Shown: positions 25,335 through 34,650 of the stretch, piece after piece
Layout: each line of letters starts with the position of its first letter
How positions within the stretch are numbered: the stretch's first letter is position 1
DNA from: an uncultured Acetatifactor sp.
Lineage (GTDB): Bacteria > Bacillota > Clostridia > Lachnospirales > Lachnospiraceae
Direction: 5' to 3'
DNA: 64,000 nt
Assembly: GCA_910578815.1 (NCBI GenBank)
Contig: CAJTSE010000018.1
Location: 1 to 64,000, forward strand
Notes under the pieces: generated by a model
Told to the model about the DNA's origin: nothing
The model's database searches: none
Seen by the model: the letters and a program-made list of their open reading frames with translations, nothing else
Made by a program: the position numbers and the translations under genes

Positions 25335-25352
25335 ACGGCTAAAGGAGCGTCT

Positions 25353-26528
25353 ATGGCAACACAGGGAATTACAAAGCGGAAAAAGAAAGAAGCATCCGAA
25401 TACTTTTTTGATTACAGCCTTTTATTTATTGTACTGTTTCTTTTGGGGTTTGGGCTGGTGATGATCTATTCTGCCAGTTCTTATGAGGCCTTCCAGGAGT
25501 TCAAGGATGAGGCACATTATCTGAAGAAGCAGCTGACAGCCATTGTGATCGGGCTGGCAATGATGATCGCTGTGGCAAACATCCCCTACCATTTTTGGGA
25601 AAGGTTTGCGCTTTTGGGCTATCTGGTGTCCATGGCGCTGGTGCCGCTGGTTTTGACACCTTTGGGAGTGGAGTCCCATGGCGCAAAACGTTGGATCAAG
25701 ATTCCGGGCCTGGGGCTGAACCTGCAGCCGGCGGAGGTGGCAAAACTGGGAATGATTTTGTTTCTGGCGGTGCTGGTTTGTAAGATGGGGAAAAGCGTAA
25801 GGACCATGAAGGGATTTATCATTATGGTGCTGGTGCCCATGCCCGTAGTGCTGGAGGTCTATCTGATTACAAAAAACCTAAGCTCCGCCATTATCATTCT
25901 GGGGATTTCGGTGTTGATGGTATTTGTGGCCAGCCCGGATTACAAGAAATTTGTCATCATGGGAGCGGCCGGTACGGCGGTGATCGCGGTTGCGGTCTTT
26001 GTGATTGTGTCTTCCTATGCCTCAGGAGATCAGATGGCATGGAGAAGCGAGCGGATCGTCGCCTGGCTGGACCCGGAGAGCCAGGCTCAGGGCAAGGGCT
26101 TTCAGACTATTCAGGCCTTGTACGCCATTGGAAGCGGTGGCATCTGGGGCAAGGGATTAGGTCAGAGTATGCAGAAGCTCAGTTTCCTGCCGGAAGCCCA
26201 AAATGATATGATTTTTTCCATTATCTGTGAAGAGCTGGGGCTGTTTGGGGCGGTGGCCGTAATATTGATGTTCATTATGCTTTTGTGGAGGATGATGGTG
26301 ATCGCCAACAATGCCACGGATTTGTTCGGAGCCATGCTGGTGGTTGGTGTTATGGGGCATATTGCCATTCAGTCCATATTAAATATAGCCGTTGTAACCA
26401 ACACCATTCCCAATACGGGGATTTCACTTCCCTTTATCAGCTACGGCGGCTCGTCCGTCATGTTCCTTTTGATTGAGATCGGGCTGGTATTAAGCGTGGC
26501 CAGGCGGATACAGCTCAAAGAGTTGTAG
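25353..26528 (+). CDS. ftsW: SEDS glycosyltransferase FtsW/SpoVE
   Basis: 391 aa, about ten transmembrane helices. SEDS landmarks are HGAKRWIKIPGLGLNLQPAEVAK (about residues 110-132), the invariant Asp-containing DPESQAQGKGFQTIQALYAIGSGG region (about 230-253), and PNTGISLPFISYGGSS (about 351-366). It polymerises lipid II together with the class B PBPs encoded just upstream. An AAAGGAG RBS lies before the ATG. SpoVE and FtsW cannot be separated by sequence alone. Confidence 0.93.
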   Translation: MATQGITKRKKKEASEYFFDYSLLFIVLFLLGFGLVMIYSASSYEAFQEFKDEAHYLKKQLTAIVIGLAMMIAVANIPYHFWERFALLGYLVSMALVPLVLTPLGVESHGAKRWIKIPGLGLNLQPAEVAKLGMILFLAVLVCKMGKSVRTMKGFIIMVLVPMPVVLEVYLITKNLSSAIIILGISVLMVFVASPDYKKFVIMGAAGTAVIAVAVFVIVSSYASGDQMAWRSERIVAWLDPESQAQGKGFQTIQALYAIGSGGIWGKGLGQSMQKLSFLPEAQNDMIFSIICEELGLFGAVAVILMFIMLLWRMMVIANNATDLFGAMLVVGVMGHIAIQSILNIAVVTNTIPNTGISLPFISYGGSSVMFLLIEIGLVLSVARRIQLKEL

Positions 26529-26587
26529 GGAACTAATACAAGCCCTGCCTCATAGGATATAGTAATCTTATTCGAGGCTTGAGAAAT

Positions 26588-27841
26588 ATGGATACTATTC
26601 ACATATGGGGCGGTGTGGCCCTGCAGGGAGAAGTTTGTATTCAGGGTTCCAAAAATGCGACGCTGCCTATTCTGGCGGCGACGCTGCTTACAGGTGAATG
26701 TTCTTATATCAGGAATTGTCCCAGGATTTCGGACGTGTATGCCATGATCAGTCTGCTGCAGAGCCTGGGATGTATTGTAAACTGGCAGGAAAACGGAATA
26801 TTGGTTGATTCCTCTCAGGTGAGACGAGGGGAGATGCGCTCCGAAGCAGTGCGCGGAATGCGTTCGTCTCTGTGTCTGCTGGGGGCCATGCTCGGAAGGT
26901 GCAGTGAGGTGGTAATGGAACATCCGGGAGGCTGCGTGATCGGTACCCGGCCCATTGATCTGCATATCGACGCATTAAAACAGATGGGGGTGGAATTTAA
27001 AGAAGAAGCAGGGCTGTTAAGGGCCTCTGCGGACCGGCTTCACGGGGCGGGGATCTGCCTGTCCAGGTCCAGTGTGGGCGCTACGGAGAATATTATCCTG
27101 GCCGGCGTTATGGCTGAGGGGGATACCGAGCTGAAGGGAGCGGCCAAAGAGCCGGAGATTGTGGCACTGTGCCGGTATCTGGAACGATGCGGGGCATGTA
27201 TTGAGGGAATCGGAACGGACTGTCTTTGTATCAAAGGCGGGCGGACGCTGTATGGTACGGATTTTGAAGTGCCTGCGGACCGCATTGTAGCAGGGACGTA
27301 CCTGCTTACCTGCATTGGGACGGGCGGGAATGTGTTTTTGGGAAAAGCACCTTGGAGGGAGATGGAGGCCGTAACGGATTTGGCGGAACGCATGGGCGGA
27401 AAACTTTGCATTTCCGACAACGGGATTTATGTTCAGGGTCCGGACAGACCGAGGGCCATAGAATATGTTGCAACTGCTCCATATCCCGGATTCCCCACGG
27501 ATCTGCAGTCCGTGGCCCTGGCGGTGGAAACGGTTGGGGACGGCAAAACGGTGATTGAGGAAAAAATTTTTGAAAACAGGTTCCGGGTGGTGGAAGAACT
27601 CCGCAGGATGGGGGCCAATATCCAACAGCTGGATGCGTCAAGGGTGTTGGTAGAGGGTGTTCCGGCTTTGCACGGAGCAGCGGTGGAGGCCAGGGAGCTG
27701 CGGGGCGGAGCCGCTCTGGTGGCAGCCGGTTTGATGGCCAGGGATAAGAGCAGTGTATCGGGATGCTTGTATATATACCGCGGGTATGAGAATATCTGTA
27801 GAGATTTCAGAGAGTTAGGAGCCAGGATTATAAGTGTTTAA
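26588..27841 (+). CDS. murA: UDP-N-acetylglucosamine 1-carboxyvinyltransferase
   Basis: 417 aa. Lys22-Asn23 (GSKNATLP) binds UDP-GlcNAc. The loop GGCVIG carries Cys116, the fosfomycin-reactive residue. Later motifs are GTRPIDLHIDAL and PGFPTDLQ. It catalyses the first committed peptidoglycan step with PEP. The ATG at 26588 is preferred (GAGG upstream, family start ...IHIWGG); a TTG at 26579 is possible. It sits where murG often lies, between ftsW and ftsQ. The 3' end overlaps divIB by eight bases. Confidence 0.95.
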   Translation: MDTIHIWGGVALQGEVCIQGSKNATLPILAATLLTGECSYIRNCPRISDVYAMISLLQSLGCIVNWQENGILVDSSQVRRGEMRSEAVRGMRSSLCLLGAMLGRCSEVVMEHPGGCVIGTRPIDLHIDALKQMGVEFKEEAGLLRASADRLHGAGICLSRSSVGATENIILAGVMAEGDTELKGAAKEPEIVALCRYLERCGACIEGIGTDCLCIKGGRTLYGTDFEVPADRIVAGTYLLTCIGTGGNVFLGKAPWREMEAVTDLAERMGGKLCISDNGIYVQGPDRPRAIEYVATAPYPGFPTDLQSVALAVETVGDGKTVIEEKIFENRFRVVEELRRMGANIQQLDASRVLVEGVPALHGAAVEARELRGGAALVAAGLMARDKSSVSGCLYIYRGYENICRDFRELGARIISV

Positions 27842-28562
27842 GAAAAAGGTGGTTCTGATGATTCTGCTGGTCTTGGTTGTGATCGGGGCGGCGGTATCGG
27901 GAGCCGGATATTATATTATGAAAACCTATACGGTAAATACGGTATATGTGGAGGGGAATGTGCATTATACGGAGGATGAGATCAAGGCCATCGTCATGGA
28001 CGGTGCCTTCGGGAACAATTCTCTGTACCTCTCCATGAAATACCGTAATAAGGGGGTGGAAAATGTGCCCTTTGTGGACGTGATGGACGTGAAGGTGTTA
28101 GCGCCTGACACGATCAAAATCATTGTCTACGAAAAGGCACTGACAGGCTATGTAAGGTATATGGATACTTATATGTACTTTGATAAGGACGGGTATGTGG
28201 TGGAAAGCTCAGGGGTACGAACTGCGGGTGTGCCCCAGGTTATGGGCCTTAAGTTTGATTATCTGGTAGTGGGACAGGAGCTGCCGGTGAAGGACAGGAG
28301 CGTGTTCAACAATATTCTGAATGTCACAAGACTTCTGAATAAATATAAGCTGGGTGCGGACAAGCTTCTGTTTGGCGAAAGCGGGGAGATAACAGCCTAT
28401 TTTGGGAATGTGAAGGTTTCCTTCGGAAATGATGCGAACACCCTGGGAGATAAGATTATGCTTCTGCCGGAGCTGCTGCCCAGCCTGGAGGGGCGAAGCG
28501 GTACCCTTCAGATGGAGACATATTATGAAAACGGCGGCCGCTATGTCTTCAAACCGGAGTAA
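27834..28562 (+). CDS. ftsQ: Division protein DivIB/FtsQ
   Basis: 242 aa. A short basic N terminus, a transmembrane helix (about residues 7-27), a POTRA domain starting VNTVYVEGNVHYTEDEIK (about 34-51), and a beta domain through about 225. It stabilises FtsL/DivIC at the septum. GTG start overlapping murA. Downstream lies a 400-bp non-coding region with a dispersed repeat before ftsZ. Confidence 0.88.
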   Translation: MFKKKVVLMILLVLVVIGAAVSGAGYYIMKTYTVNTVYVEGNVHYTEDEIKAIVMDGAFGNNSLYLSMKYRNKGVENVPFVDVMDVKVLAPDTIKIIVYEKALTGYVRYMDTYMYFDKDGYVVESSGVRTAGVPQVMGLKFDYLVVGQELPVKDRSVFNNILNVTRLLNKYKLGADKLLFGESGEITAYFGNVKVSFGNDANTLGDKIMLLPELLPSLEGRSGTLQMETYYENGGRYVFKPE

Positions 28563-28882
28563 GCAATGAAGCTTTTGCTTCATGAAACTTTCATTATATT
28601 AATTCCGTCAAGCATAAGCGGGTAACAGGCAGCAGACGGCCGTTGTTCTCAATGAGGACTGTGCAAAGAGTGCTTCGCACTCTTGTGAGATTTGCTTCGC
28701 AAACTCATAAATGCTTGTCGGTGCTTGGCAAGCGTACTGTGCTTGCTTATGCACCGCTACGTCGAGCCCCAAGCGAAAGCGTGTCTGCATGAGAATGATG
28801 GCCGGCTGATGCCGTCAGGTTTCGGATGGCGGAACAGTTGTCGGCTATGAAAGTTTTGCCGTGAAACTTTTTCAGAAAATGG
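28563..28882. repeat. Dispersed inverted-repeat element upstream of ftsZ (copy 1)
   Basis: The core (about 28622-28843) aligns with the reverse complement of 54335-54510. Shared blocks include GACGGCCGTTGTTCTCAATG, TTGGCAAGCGTACTGTGCTT, CCGCTACGTCGAGCCCCAAG and GCATGAGAATGA. The two arms can pair with each other (GTTGTTCTCAATG with CATGAGAATGA), giving a long imperfect fold with an inner GCAAGC/GCTTGC hairpin. This copy has about 50 extra bases holding two mini-hairpins (AGAGTGC TTC GCACTCT and a TTTGC TTC GCAAA stem). GAAACTTTCAT (28582) and ATGAAAGTTT (28846) bound it as terminal inverted repeats. No gene is seen. Confidence 0.75.
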
Positions 28883-28911
28883 TTGCTAAATTTATAAAAT
28901 AATTATATGAT
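28883..28911 (+). promoter_or_regulatory. Promoter of ftsZ
   Basis: -35 TTGCTA and -10 TATGAT with a 17-bp spacer, 50 bp before the start. It lies just downstream of the repeat element, so ftsZ can be transcribed independently of the dcw operon. Confidence 0.6.
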
Positions 28912-28961
28912 AGTCTATATGAGTAAATTTGCAGTTAATATGTTAAAAGGAGGACGTACCT

Positions 28962-30146
28962 TTGCTTGAGATTAAGACGAATGACGCTGAATCTGCGGCC
29001 AAGATAATCGTTGTAGGTGTGGGCGGCGCAGGTAATAATGCTGTTAATAGAATGATCGACGAACAGATAGACGGAGTGGATTTTATTGGTGTCAATACCG
29101 ATAAACAGGCCCTGCAGCTTTGCAAGGCGCCCAAGTTGTTACAGATTGGCGAAAAGCTGACCAAGGGGCTTGGAGCCGGGGCAAAGCCGGAAATCGGCGA
29201 GAAGGCGGCGGAGGAAAGCGCGGAGGAAATTTCCACTGCTTTAAAGGGTGCGGACATGGTGTTCGTTACCTGCGGTATGGGCGGCGGCACCGGAACCGGC
29301 GCGGCTCCCGTGGTGGCCAGGCTGGCTAAGGAGATGGGAATTTTAACGGTGGGCGTTGTGACGAAGCCCTTTCGTTTCGAAGCAAAGGCAAGGATGGTCA
29401 ATGCTTTAAGCGGTATAGAACATATTAAGGAGCATGTGGATACCCTGATTGTGATTCCCAACGATAAGCTTTTGGAAATTGTGGACAGGCGTACCACTAT
29501 GCCAGAGGCCCTTAAGAAAGCAGATGAAGTCCTTCAGCAGGCAGTACAGGGTATTACGGATTTGATTAACGTGCCCGCTGTAATCAACCTTGACTTCGCG
29601 GATGTGCAGACTGTTATGAAGGATAAGGGGATCGCTCATATTGGGATCGGCGAAGGTAAGGGTGATGATAAGGCATTGGAAGCAGTCAGGATGGCGGTGG
29701 AAAGTCCTTTGCTGGAGACTACCATCACCGGTGCAAGCCATGTGATTATCAACGTTTCCGGAGATATTACGCTGGCTGATGCTAATGATGCGGCCAGCTA
29801 TGTACAGAATCTTGCAGGCGAAGATGTAAATATCATTTTTGGTGCCATGTATGATGCAGCTAAGTCCGACAGCTGTAATATCACGGTGATTGCTACAGGT
29901 TTGGAGGACGCTTCGGCAAATGCCGGCTTACAGCCTAGGCTGGGAGCAGGGACAGCTTATAGACCGCCTACTTCACATATGATGCCTAATTCCCTTAAGG
30001 GAATGAACATACAGCCCGGAGTCGGCACTCAGCCTACGGGCCAGCCGGCCCCCAGACCGGTTCCGGGTATTCAAAAACCGGTGGACATCCGAAGCTCCGT
30101 GGAAGAGAAGAGCTTGAAAATTCCGGATTTCCTGCAGAGAAAATAA
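28962..30146 (+). CDS. ftsZ: Cell division GTPase FtsZ
   Basis: 394 aa. The tubulin signature GGGTGTG is at residues 107-113, with GVGGAGNNAVNRM at about 19-31. The T7/catalytic loop region NLDFADVQTVM is near residue 209. The C-terminal conserved peptide IPDFLQRK contacts FtsA/SepF partners after a Pro/Gly-rich linker. TTG start with AAAGGAGG eight bases upstream. It forms the Z ring. ftsA is not adjacent, as is common in Lachnospiraceae, where SepF may tether FtsZ (inference). Confidence 0.98.
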   Translation: MLEIKTNDAESAAKIIVVGVGGAGNNAVNRMIDEQIDGVDFIGVNTDKQALQLCKAPKLLQIGEKLTKGLGAGAKPEIGEKAAEESAEEISTALKGADMVFVTCGMGGGTGTGAAPVVARLAKEMGILTVGVVTKPFRFEAKARMVNALSGIEHIKEHVDTLIVIPNDKLLEIVDRRTTMPEALKKADEVLQQAVQGITDLINVPAVINLDFADVQTVMKDKGIAHIGIGEGKGDDKALEAVRMAVESPLLETTITGASHVIINVSGDITLADANDAASYVQNLAGEDVNIIFGAMYDAAKSDSCNITVIATGLEDASANAGLQPRLGAGTAYRPPTSHMMPNSLKGMNIQPGVGTQPTGQPAPRPVPGIQKPVDIRSSVEEKSLKIPDFLQRK

Positions 30147-30156
30147 TGCAAAGATA

Positions 30157-30189
30157 AATTACCGCGCAGTCAGATGCTGCGCGGTAATT
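30157..30189 (+). terminator. Hairpin after ftsZ
   Basis: AATTACCGCGCAG and CTGCGCGGTAATT form a perfect stem around TCAGATG between ftsZ and the convergent GH115 remnant. The T-run is weak, so it may work in both directions or partially. Confidence 0.65.
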
Positions 30190-30233
30190 ATATGACTTAT
30201 ATGATTTTTTTGGCCATACTGTGAGCTGCCCGT

Positions 30234-32765
30234 TTACGGCTGAGTCATTACATAAAAACTTTCCTTAGGGCCCAGATACGATTCCAGAGGGGCAGAGCCC
30301 TGCTTATACAGTACAATTCTTTCCAGTGTCAGATTCGGGCTTATGTGATAATATTTCAGCGAGTTTATGCCGGGCTTGCATAAAACCGTACATTTAAACT
30401 GCTTGACGTTGCTGAGGGCCTCTTCGCTCCATTGTCTGCAAGTGGGATAGAAGGCAGCGGGCTCTTTAACGGTTTCAAAGTCAAATTCGTCCTCGCCGTT
30501 TAGACTGACTGCGGCCGGCATTGTCGGTTTTGCCGTGGTCGGTGTCGAGGGTGCAAAGCTAAGCTCAAGTTCGTAAGTTCCGCCGTCTTTGGTCTCAAAA
30601 AGATATTCAAGATACGGCTTGTCGGCCTTTCCGCTGAAATCGGCGGTGGAAGGATATACCTTCATGGCGCTGCCTGATCTGCCGTAGGGCTTAAGAAGCC
30701 GGAATCCGGCCTGATCTGCATCGTGTTTGGCATGAAAATGTTCTGCCTCCATTGCAATGTAATTGTCATATTCAATAAATGTCATGTTTTTATAATCCGC
30801 AAAGCTTCTGTTCTCGGCGTTTACGGTTATTTCGGTCCGCGAGCCGCTTCCGGAGACGATGATGCAGGCGCTGTCTTTGCCCACAAGCAGGCTTCTGTCA
30901 ATCGCAACCGTAATTTTGTCGGTCAGGGCGGTTTTGCCCTCCGTTGCGGAAAAACTCAGCCACGGTTTATTACAGCTGATTTTATACTCGATGGATTCCC
31001 TGCTGCCGCAGGCAATGTCCAGCACAAGCTCCTGAACATCGGGGCGCAGAAAATCGTTAAAGGTAAGTCTGTTATCCGTCCATTCCCTGCCAATGCTGTA
31101 TTTTGTCTCATCAGATTTGCAGACAATGAGTCTTGGCTTATTGGCAGGTTCGGTATAGATTCTGAGCGGATATTTGCAGTCTGCTTCGCTCCAATGGGTA
31201 AAGCCAAAATGTTCGGAAAGGCCAAAGCCGTCAAATTTTCCGTCTGCCACTTGATGAAACTTTTCGGTTAAAGTACGGTCGAACGCAATGCCGTCTTTCA
31301 CCCTGTCCGCCAGAAGATTCGCCTCATTGCGGTTCTGCTCTGCATATAATCTGTTCTTTGCGGCCAGGCACCATGTTTTCATAAGATTAGCCGTACCCAC
31401 GCAGGGGTAGTATATAAGTTCCCAGAAGCCTGCAAGCTGTTTTTCGTCGCAGCCGTTTTTCAGGCGACTGCATAGATCCATGATCGTATTGCAGTCGGCA
31501 ATCAGCGCGTCGGTTTCACCGAAATGAACAGGATGATATACCTTGTCGTTCATAACCTCCTGTTTTCTGCGTTCGCAGATCTGGCTGTACATGTTTATTA
31601 CCCGGACGACGTCAGCAAGATCGCTTTTGCTCATGATGCTGCTAAACTGTCCGTGCAGCCATCTATTAATATAAGCCTCGGTATTATTGGGATGCGAGGT
31701 GCCATACCGGTCAAAGTCGTAGGCCAGATCAAGAAAATAGGAGATGGCAAGCTCCTGGGTGGCAATGTCCCCCACATTCACGACCCAGATTTCTCTTACC
31801 CCGAAATCATAGGCCATAGACATCTGCTCCCACATCCTCGATAGAAGAGAATTGCCCACCCATTCATAAGCATAAGGGCCGCCGTGCATATCAATGTGAT
31901 AATACATTCCGTAACCTCCGTTATGCTTCGCATTTTTTCGGTGGGAAGCGTCCGGGTATAACCGCAGTTTGCATCCCCCAGGACAACACAGACGCCATCC
32001 AGCTCAGGGTCATTGTAAAAGCCTTCATGATCGCCATCACCGTAATAAAACTTCTCAACCTCATTGTGCAGGACAATCTGTCTGGGCACTGCCGACAGAT
32101 CGGGATTCACCGTATTGCGGATCAGTTCATTCTGCGTATGCAGAACGTCCCGCAGCAGGGCAATGTTGTCTTCCAGGGAAGCATTTTGCATGATGGCCAT
32201 ATCGTTTTCACCTCTCATGCCAAGGGTAATGACATTTTCAAAGGGGGCATTTCTTTTCAGCCCGTCCTCCCAGAATTTTGTAATGCCCTCACGGTTGGTA
32301 AGGAAGTCCCACGCGTCTCCGTATGGTGAAGCGCTGCCGCGCATTTTCCCGTATTCTGCTCCTGCGCGCATACACGGTTCGTGATGAGAGGTACTCATTA
32401 TAATCCCCATTTCATCGGCAAGCTCCGCGCTTGCAAGGCCAGGGCCGTCCAGGCTGAAGCAGCTGGCCCACATCGCAGGCCAGAAATAATTGCCTTTCAG
32501 TCGGAGGATTAATTCGAAAATACCCTCATAACAGTTGGCATTGATGCCGCCGAAGTGAAGATCTGCCCAGCTGCCGAAGGCCGGCCACTCATCATTTATA
32601 AATATCCCGCGGTATTTTATCGACGGCTCGCGGGATATGATCTCATCAGGAAGCTCCAGCGTTAAGCTGGCGCGCTGTCCGGGATTGCATCCGCTCCATT
32701 TCCTCAGGGGGGAAACACCGCACATTTCACTGAATCTGTATAGCCCGTATATGGTTCCGCGCAGG
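30234..32765 (-). pseudogene. Decayed GH115 glycoside hydrolase (xylan alpha-glucuronidase family)
   Basis: Two overlapping frames together cover a GH115 protein. The 5' part (from about 32765 to 31940) has RGTIYGLY, KYRGIFINDEWPAFG, LRLKGNYFWPAMWAS and HNEVEKFYYGD. The 3' part (31907 to 30234) starts with GGYGMYYHIDMHGGPYAYEW and ends with a beta-rich C domain. The frames join at a run of six T (31933-31938); one extra base would restore the reading EK-N-A-K-H-N-GGYG. The first 130-150 residues of the family are missing. Either a pseudogene or an error-prone homopolymer in an already 5'-truncated gene. Family members cleave methylglucuronic acid from xylan. Confidence 0.8.
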
Positions 32766-32813
32766 GAAAATAATTGATTTTATTGCGTTTTTGCATGAGA
32801 GGATAATCAAATT

Positions 32814-33668
32814 ATGAAAAATCTCTATGATCCAATTACACAGCCCTATCTGTTTTTTAGAAATACTGCAAAGGCGGAGAAATCTTTGCCCCTTACGTAC
32901 TATCACCGTCATAACGCTTATGAAATCTATCTTTTCTTAAACGGCAGCAGAAAGGTATGCGTTGAAAATGCAGCGTATATCTGCAGGCCGGGAGATTTGT
33001 TCATTATCCCGCCGGAAACATTTCATGCAGGCATCTGTGAAGAAGCCTGCGAATATGACCGCATTATCATGAACATAAAGCCTGAGCTGATTGCTGAAAT
33101 CTGTGAGAAAGGCGCACAAATTGGCAGCTGCTTTGAGTTCGACAGCGAAATCCTGATCAGACGCACACATTTGAGCTATCATGAGAGAAAAACCGTGATT
33201 GAGCTGTTTGAAAAGTTTTCCGAGGCACGGAAAGGCAGCGGCTATGGGGATGCTCTTCTGAGCGATACCTATATGCTGCAGTTTCTGATATTTGTCAACC
33301 ACTGGTTTGGGCGGAACGATGATTTTACAAAAGAAGATAATGTTATGCCGCAGTTGATCAGAGATGTAATGGATTATATAAACGACAGCATCACCGAAGA
33401 GATTACAATGGAAAAGCTGGCCGACAGATTCCACTTTCACGCCAGGTATATCAGCAGGCAGTTCAGGGATTATACAGGGCTTACCATCAGAACATATATA
33501 CTGGACAAAAGAATTGCGCTGGCGAAAAGGCTCCTTGCCGAGGGCTGCAATGTAACGAAGGCGTGCTGGCGTTCGGGATTTAACGATTATGCAAATTTCC
33601 TGCGAAGCTTTAAAAAATACGCGGGGATTTCGCCTGGAAGATACAAACGGGCAAAAAAAGGACAGTAA
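32814..33668 (+). CDS. AraC-family transcriptional regulator
   Basis: 284 aa. An N-terminal cupin-like sensor (HRHNAYEIYLFLNG, then CRPGDLFIIPPETFH) and C-terminal double HTH (about residues 185-280) with the AraC signature GFNDYANFLRSFKKYAGISPGRYK. It likely senses a sugar and regulated the divergent glycosidase locus, now decayed. GAGAGG precedes the ATG. It lies between the GH115 remnant and the spoIIG promoter and looks like part of a small carbohydrate-utilisation insertion. Confidence 0.88.
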   Translation: MKNLYDPITQPYLFFRNTAKAEKSLPLTYYHRHNAYEIYLFLNGSRKVCVENAAYICRPGDLFIIPPETFHAGICEEACEYDRIIMNIKPELIAEICEKGAQIGSCFEFDSEILIRRTHLSYHERKTVIELFEKFSEARKGSGYGDALLSDTYMLQFLIFVNHWFGRNDDFTKEDNVMPQLIRDVMDYINDSITEEITMEKLADRFHFHARYISRQFRDYTGLTIRTYILDKRIALAKRLLAEGCNVTKACWRSGFNDYANFLRSFKKYAGISPGRYKRAKKGQ

Positions 33669-33673
33669 CCTTT

Positions 33674-33740
33674 TTGTCGAATAAAATAGCTTTTTTCAAA
33701 CGGGCTTTTGACAAATTCCATACAGACATCCCTTTATAAT
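33674..33740 (+). promoter_or_regulatory. spoIIG-type promoter with Spo0A-box-like sites
   Basis: A TTGTCGAA box (33674-33681) and a second, reversed-type box TTTGACAAA overlapping the -35 are about three helical turns apart. The -35 TTGACA (33708-33713) and -10 TATAAT (33735-33740) are near perfect but 21 bp apart. This over-long spacing, with 0A boxes, is the hallmark of the Spo0A~P-activated spoIIG promoter of Bacillus. It drives spoIIGA-sigE. Confidence 0.75.
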
Positions 33741-33762
33741 CATTATGAAAAGGATGATGCCG

Positions 33763-34650
33763 ATGCGTTATGAATTATATGTAGACAGTCTGTTCCTGGT
33801 CAATTTTGTTATGAACCTCTATATACTGCTGCTGGTGGACCGAAGCACCCTGCGGGCGGCAAAGCCGGGAAGACTGCTGTTGGCGGCCGCACTTGGAGGA
33901 GGATGTTACTTGTTAATGTTCCTGATGAGCCTGCCGGTGCCTTTAAAATTGTTCTTAGGGGCGGCTGGAGCGGTGGGAATGCTGCCTGTGGCGTTTCCTG
34001 TAAAGGGTTTGAGAAATCTTCTGAAGCTCACGGAAAGGATGCTTGTTTTTTCCTTCTGTATGGGAGGGGCATTGATTTTTCTTCTTCGTACCATTCCCTT
34101 AAAGGAAGGAATGCTGACCGGTATTTTTGGCGTTCTGCTGGCAGGCGGGTTGCTGTTTCTTTTCCTGGGGCGATTTCCCTGGGAGTCAAGGCAGGCAGAG
34201 GGAGTCTGTCCGGTTACTCTGATTCGGGGAGAAAAAAAGGTTACGGTACAGGCGCTGATTGATTCAGGAAATAGCCTGGTGGAGCCTATCAGCGGGAAAC
34301 CGGTGAGTGTGGTGGACGAGGAAGTGTTTCGGAATCTATGGCAGGAAGGCTGGCAGCTGTACAGAGTAATCCCTTATCACAGTATCGGAAAGAAAAGAGG
34401 AATTTTAGAGGGGTATCTTTTGCCAAAGCTGCAGGTGGAGCTTCACGGAATGCAAAAGGAGTTCCGGGAGGTCTGTATCGCGGTGAGTGCAGAAAAGATT
34501 TCGACAGCAGACGTGTCAGAGGCAGAATCCGTAAATATGATTTTGAATCCCCGGCTTTTGAAGAACGAAAAACGGGGAAGCCTGAAAAAAGGCAGAAATG
34601 GGGATGAATATGATATTAAAGGTTGCAATACCGGGAAGAATGAAGTTTAA
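33763..34650 (+). CDS. spoIIGA: Sporulation sigma-E factor processing peptidase SpoIIGA
   Basis: 295 aa from the ATG at 33763 (AAGGA eight bases upstream; upstream ATGs lie at or before the expected transcription start). About five N-terminal transmembrane helices (residues 1-135) are followed by an aspartic protease-like domain with DSGNSLVEP (about residue 167) and the IPYHSIG segment. It cleaves pro-sigma-E at the sporulation septum. The gene overlaps sigE, as is usual for this pair. Confidence 0.93.
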   Translation: MRYELYVDSLFLVNFVMNLYILLLVDRSTLRAAKPGRLLLAAALGGGCYLLMFLMSLPVPLKLFLGAAGAVGMLPVAFPVKGLRNLLKLTERMLVFSFCMGGALIFLLRTIPLKEGMLTGIFGVLLAGGLLFLFLGRFPWESRQAEGVCPVTLIRGEKKVTVQALIDSGNSLVEPISGKPVSVVDEEVFRNLWQEGWQLYRVIPYHSIGKKRGILEGYLLPKLQVELHGMQKEFREVCIAVSAEKISTADVSEAESVNMILNPRLLKNEKRGSLKKGRNGDEYDIKGCNTGKNEV

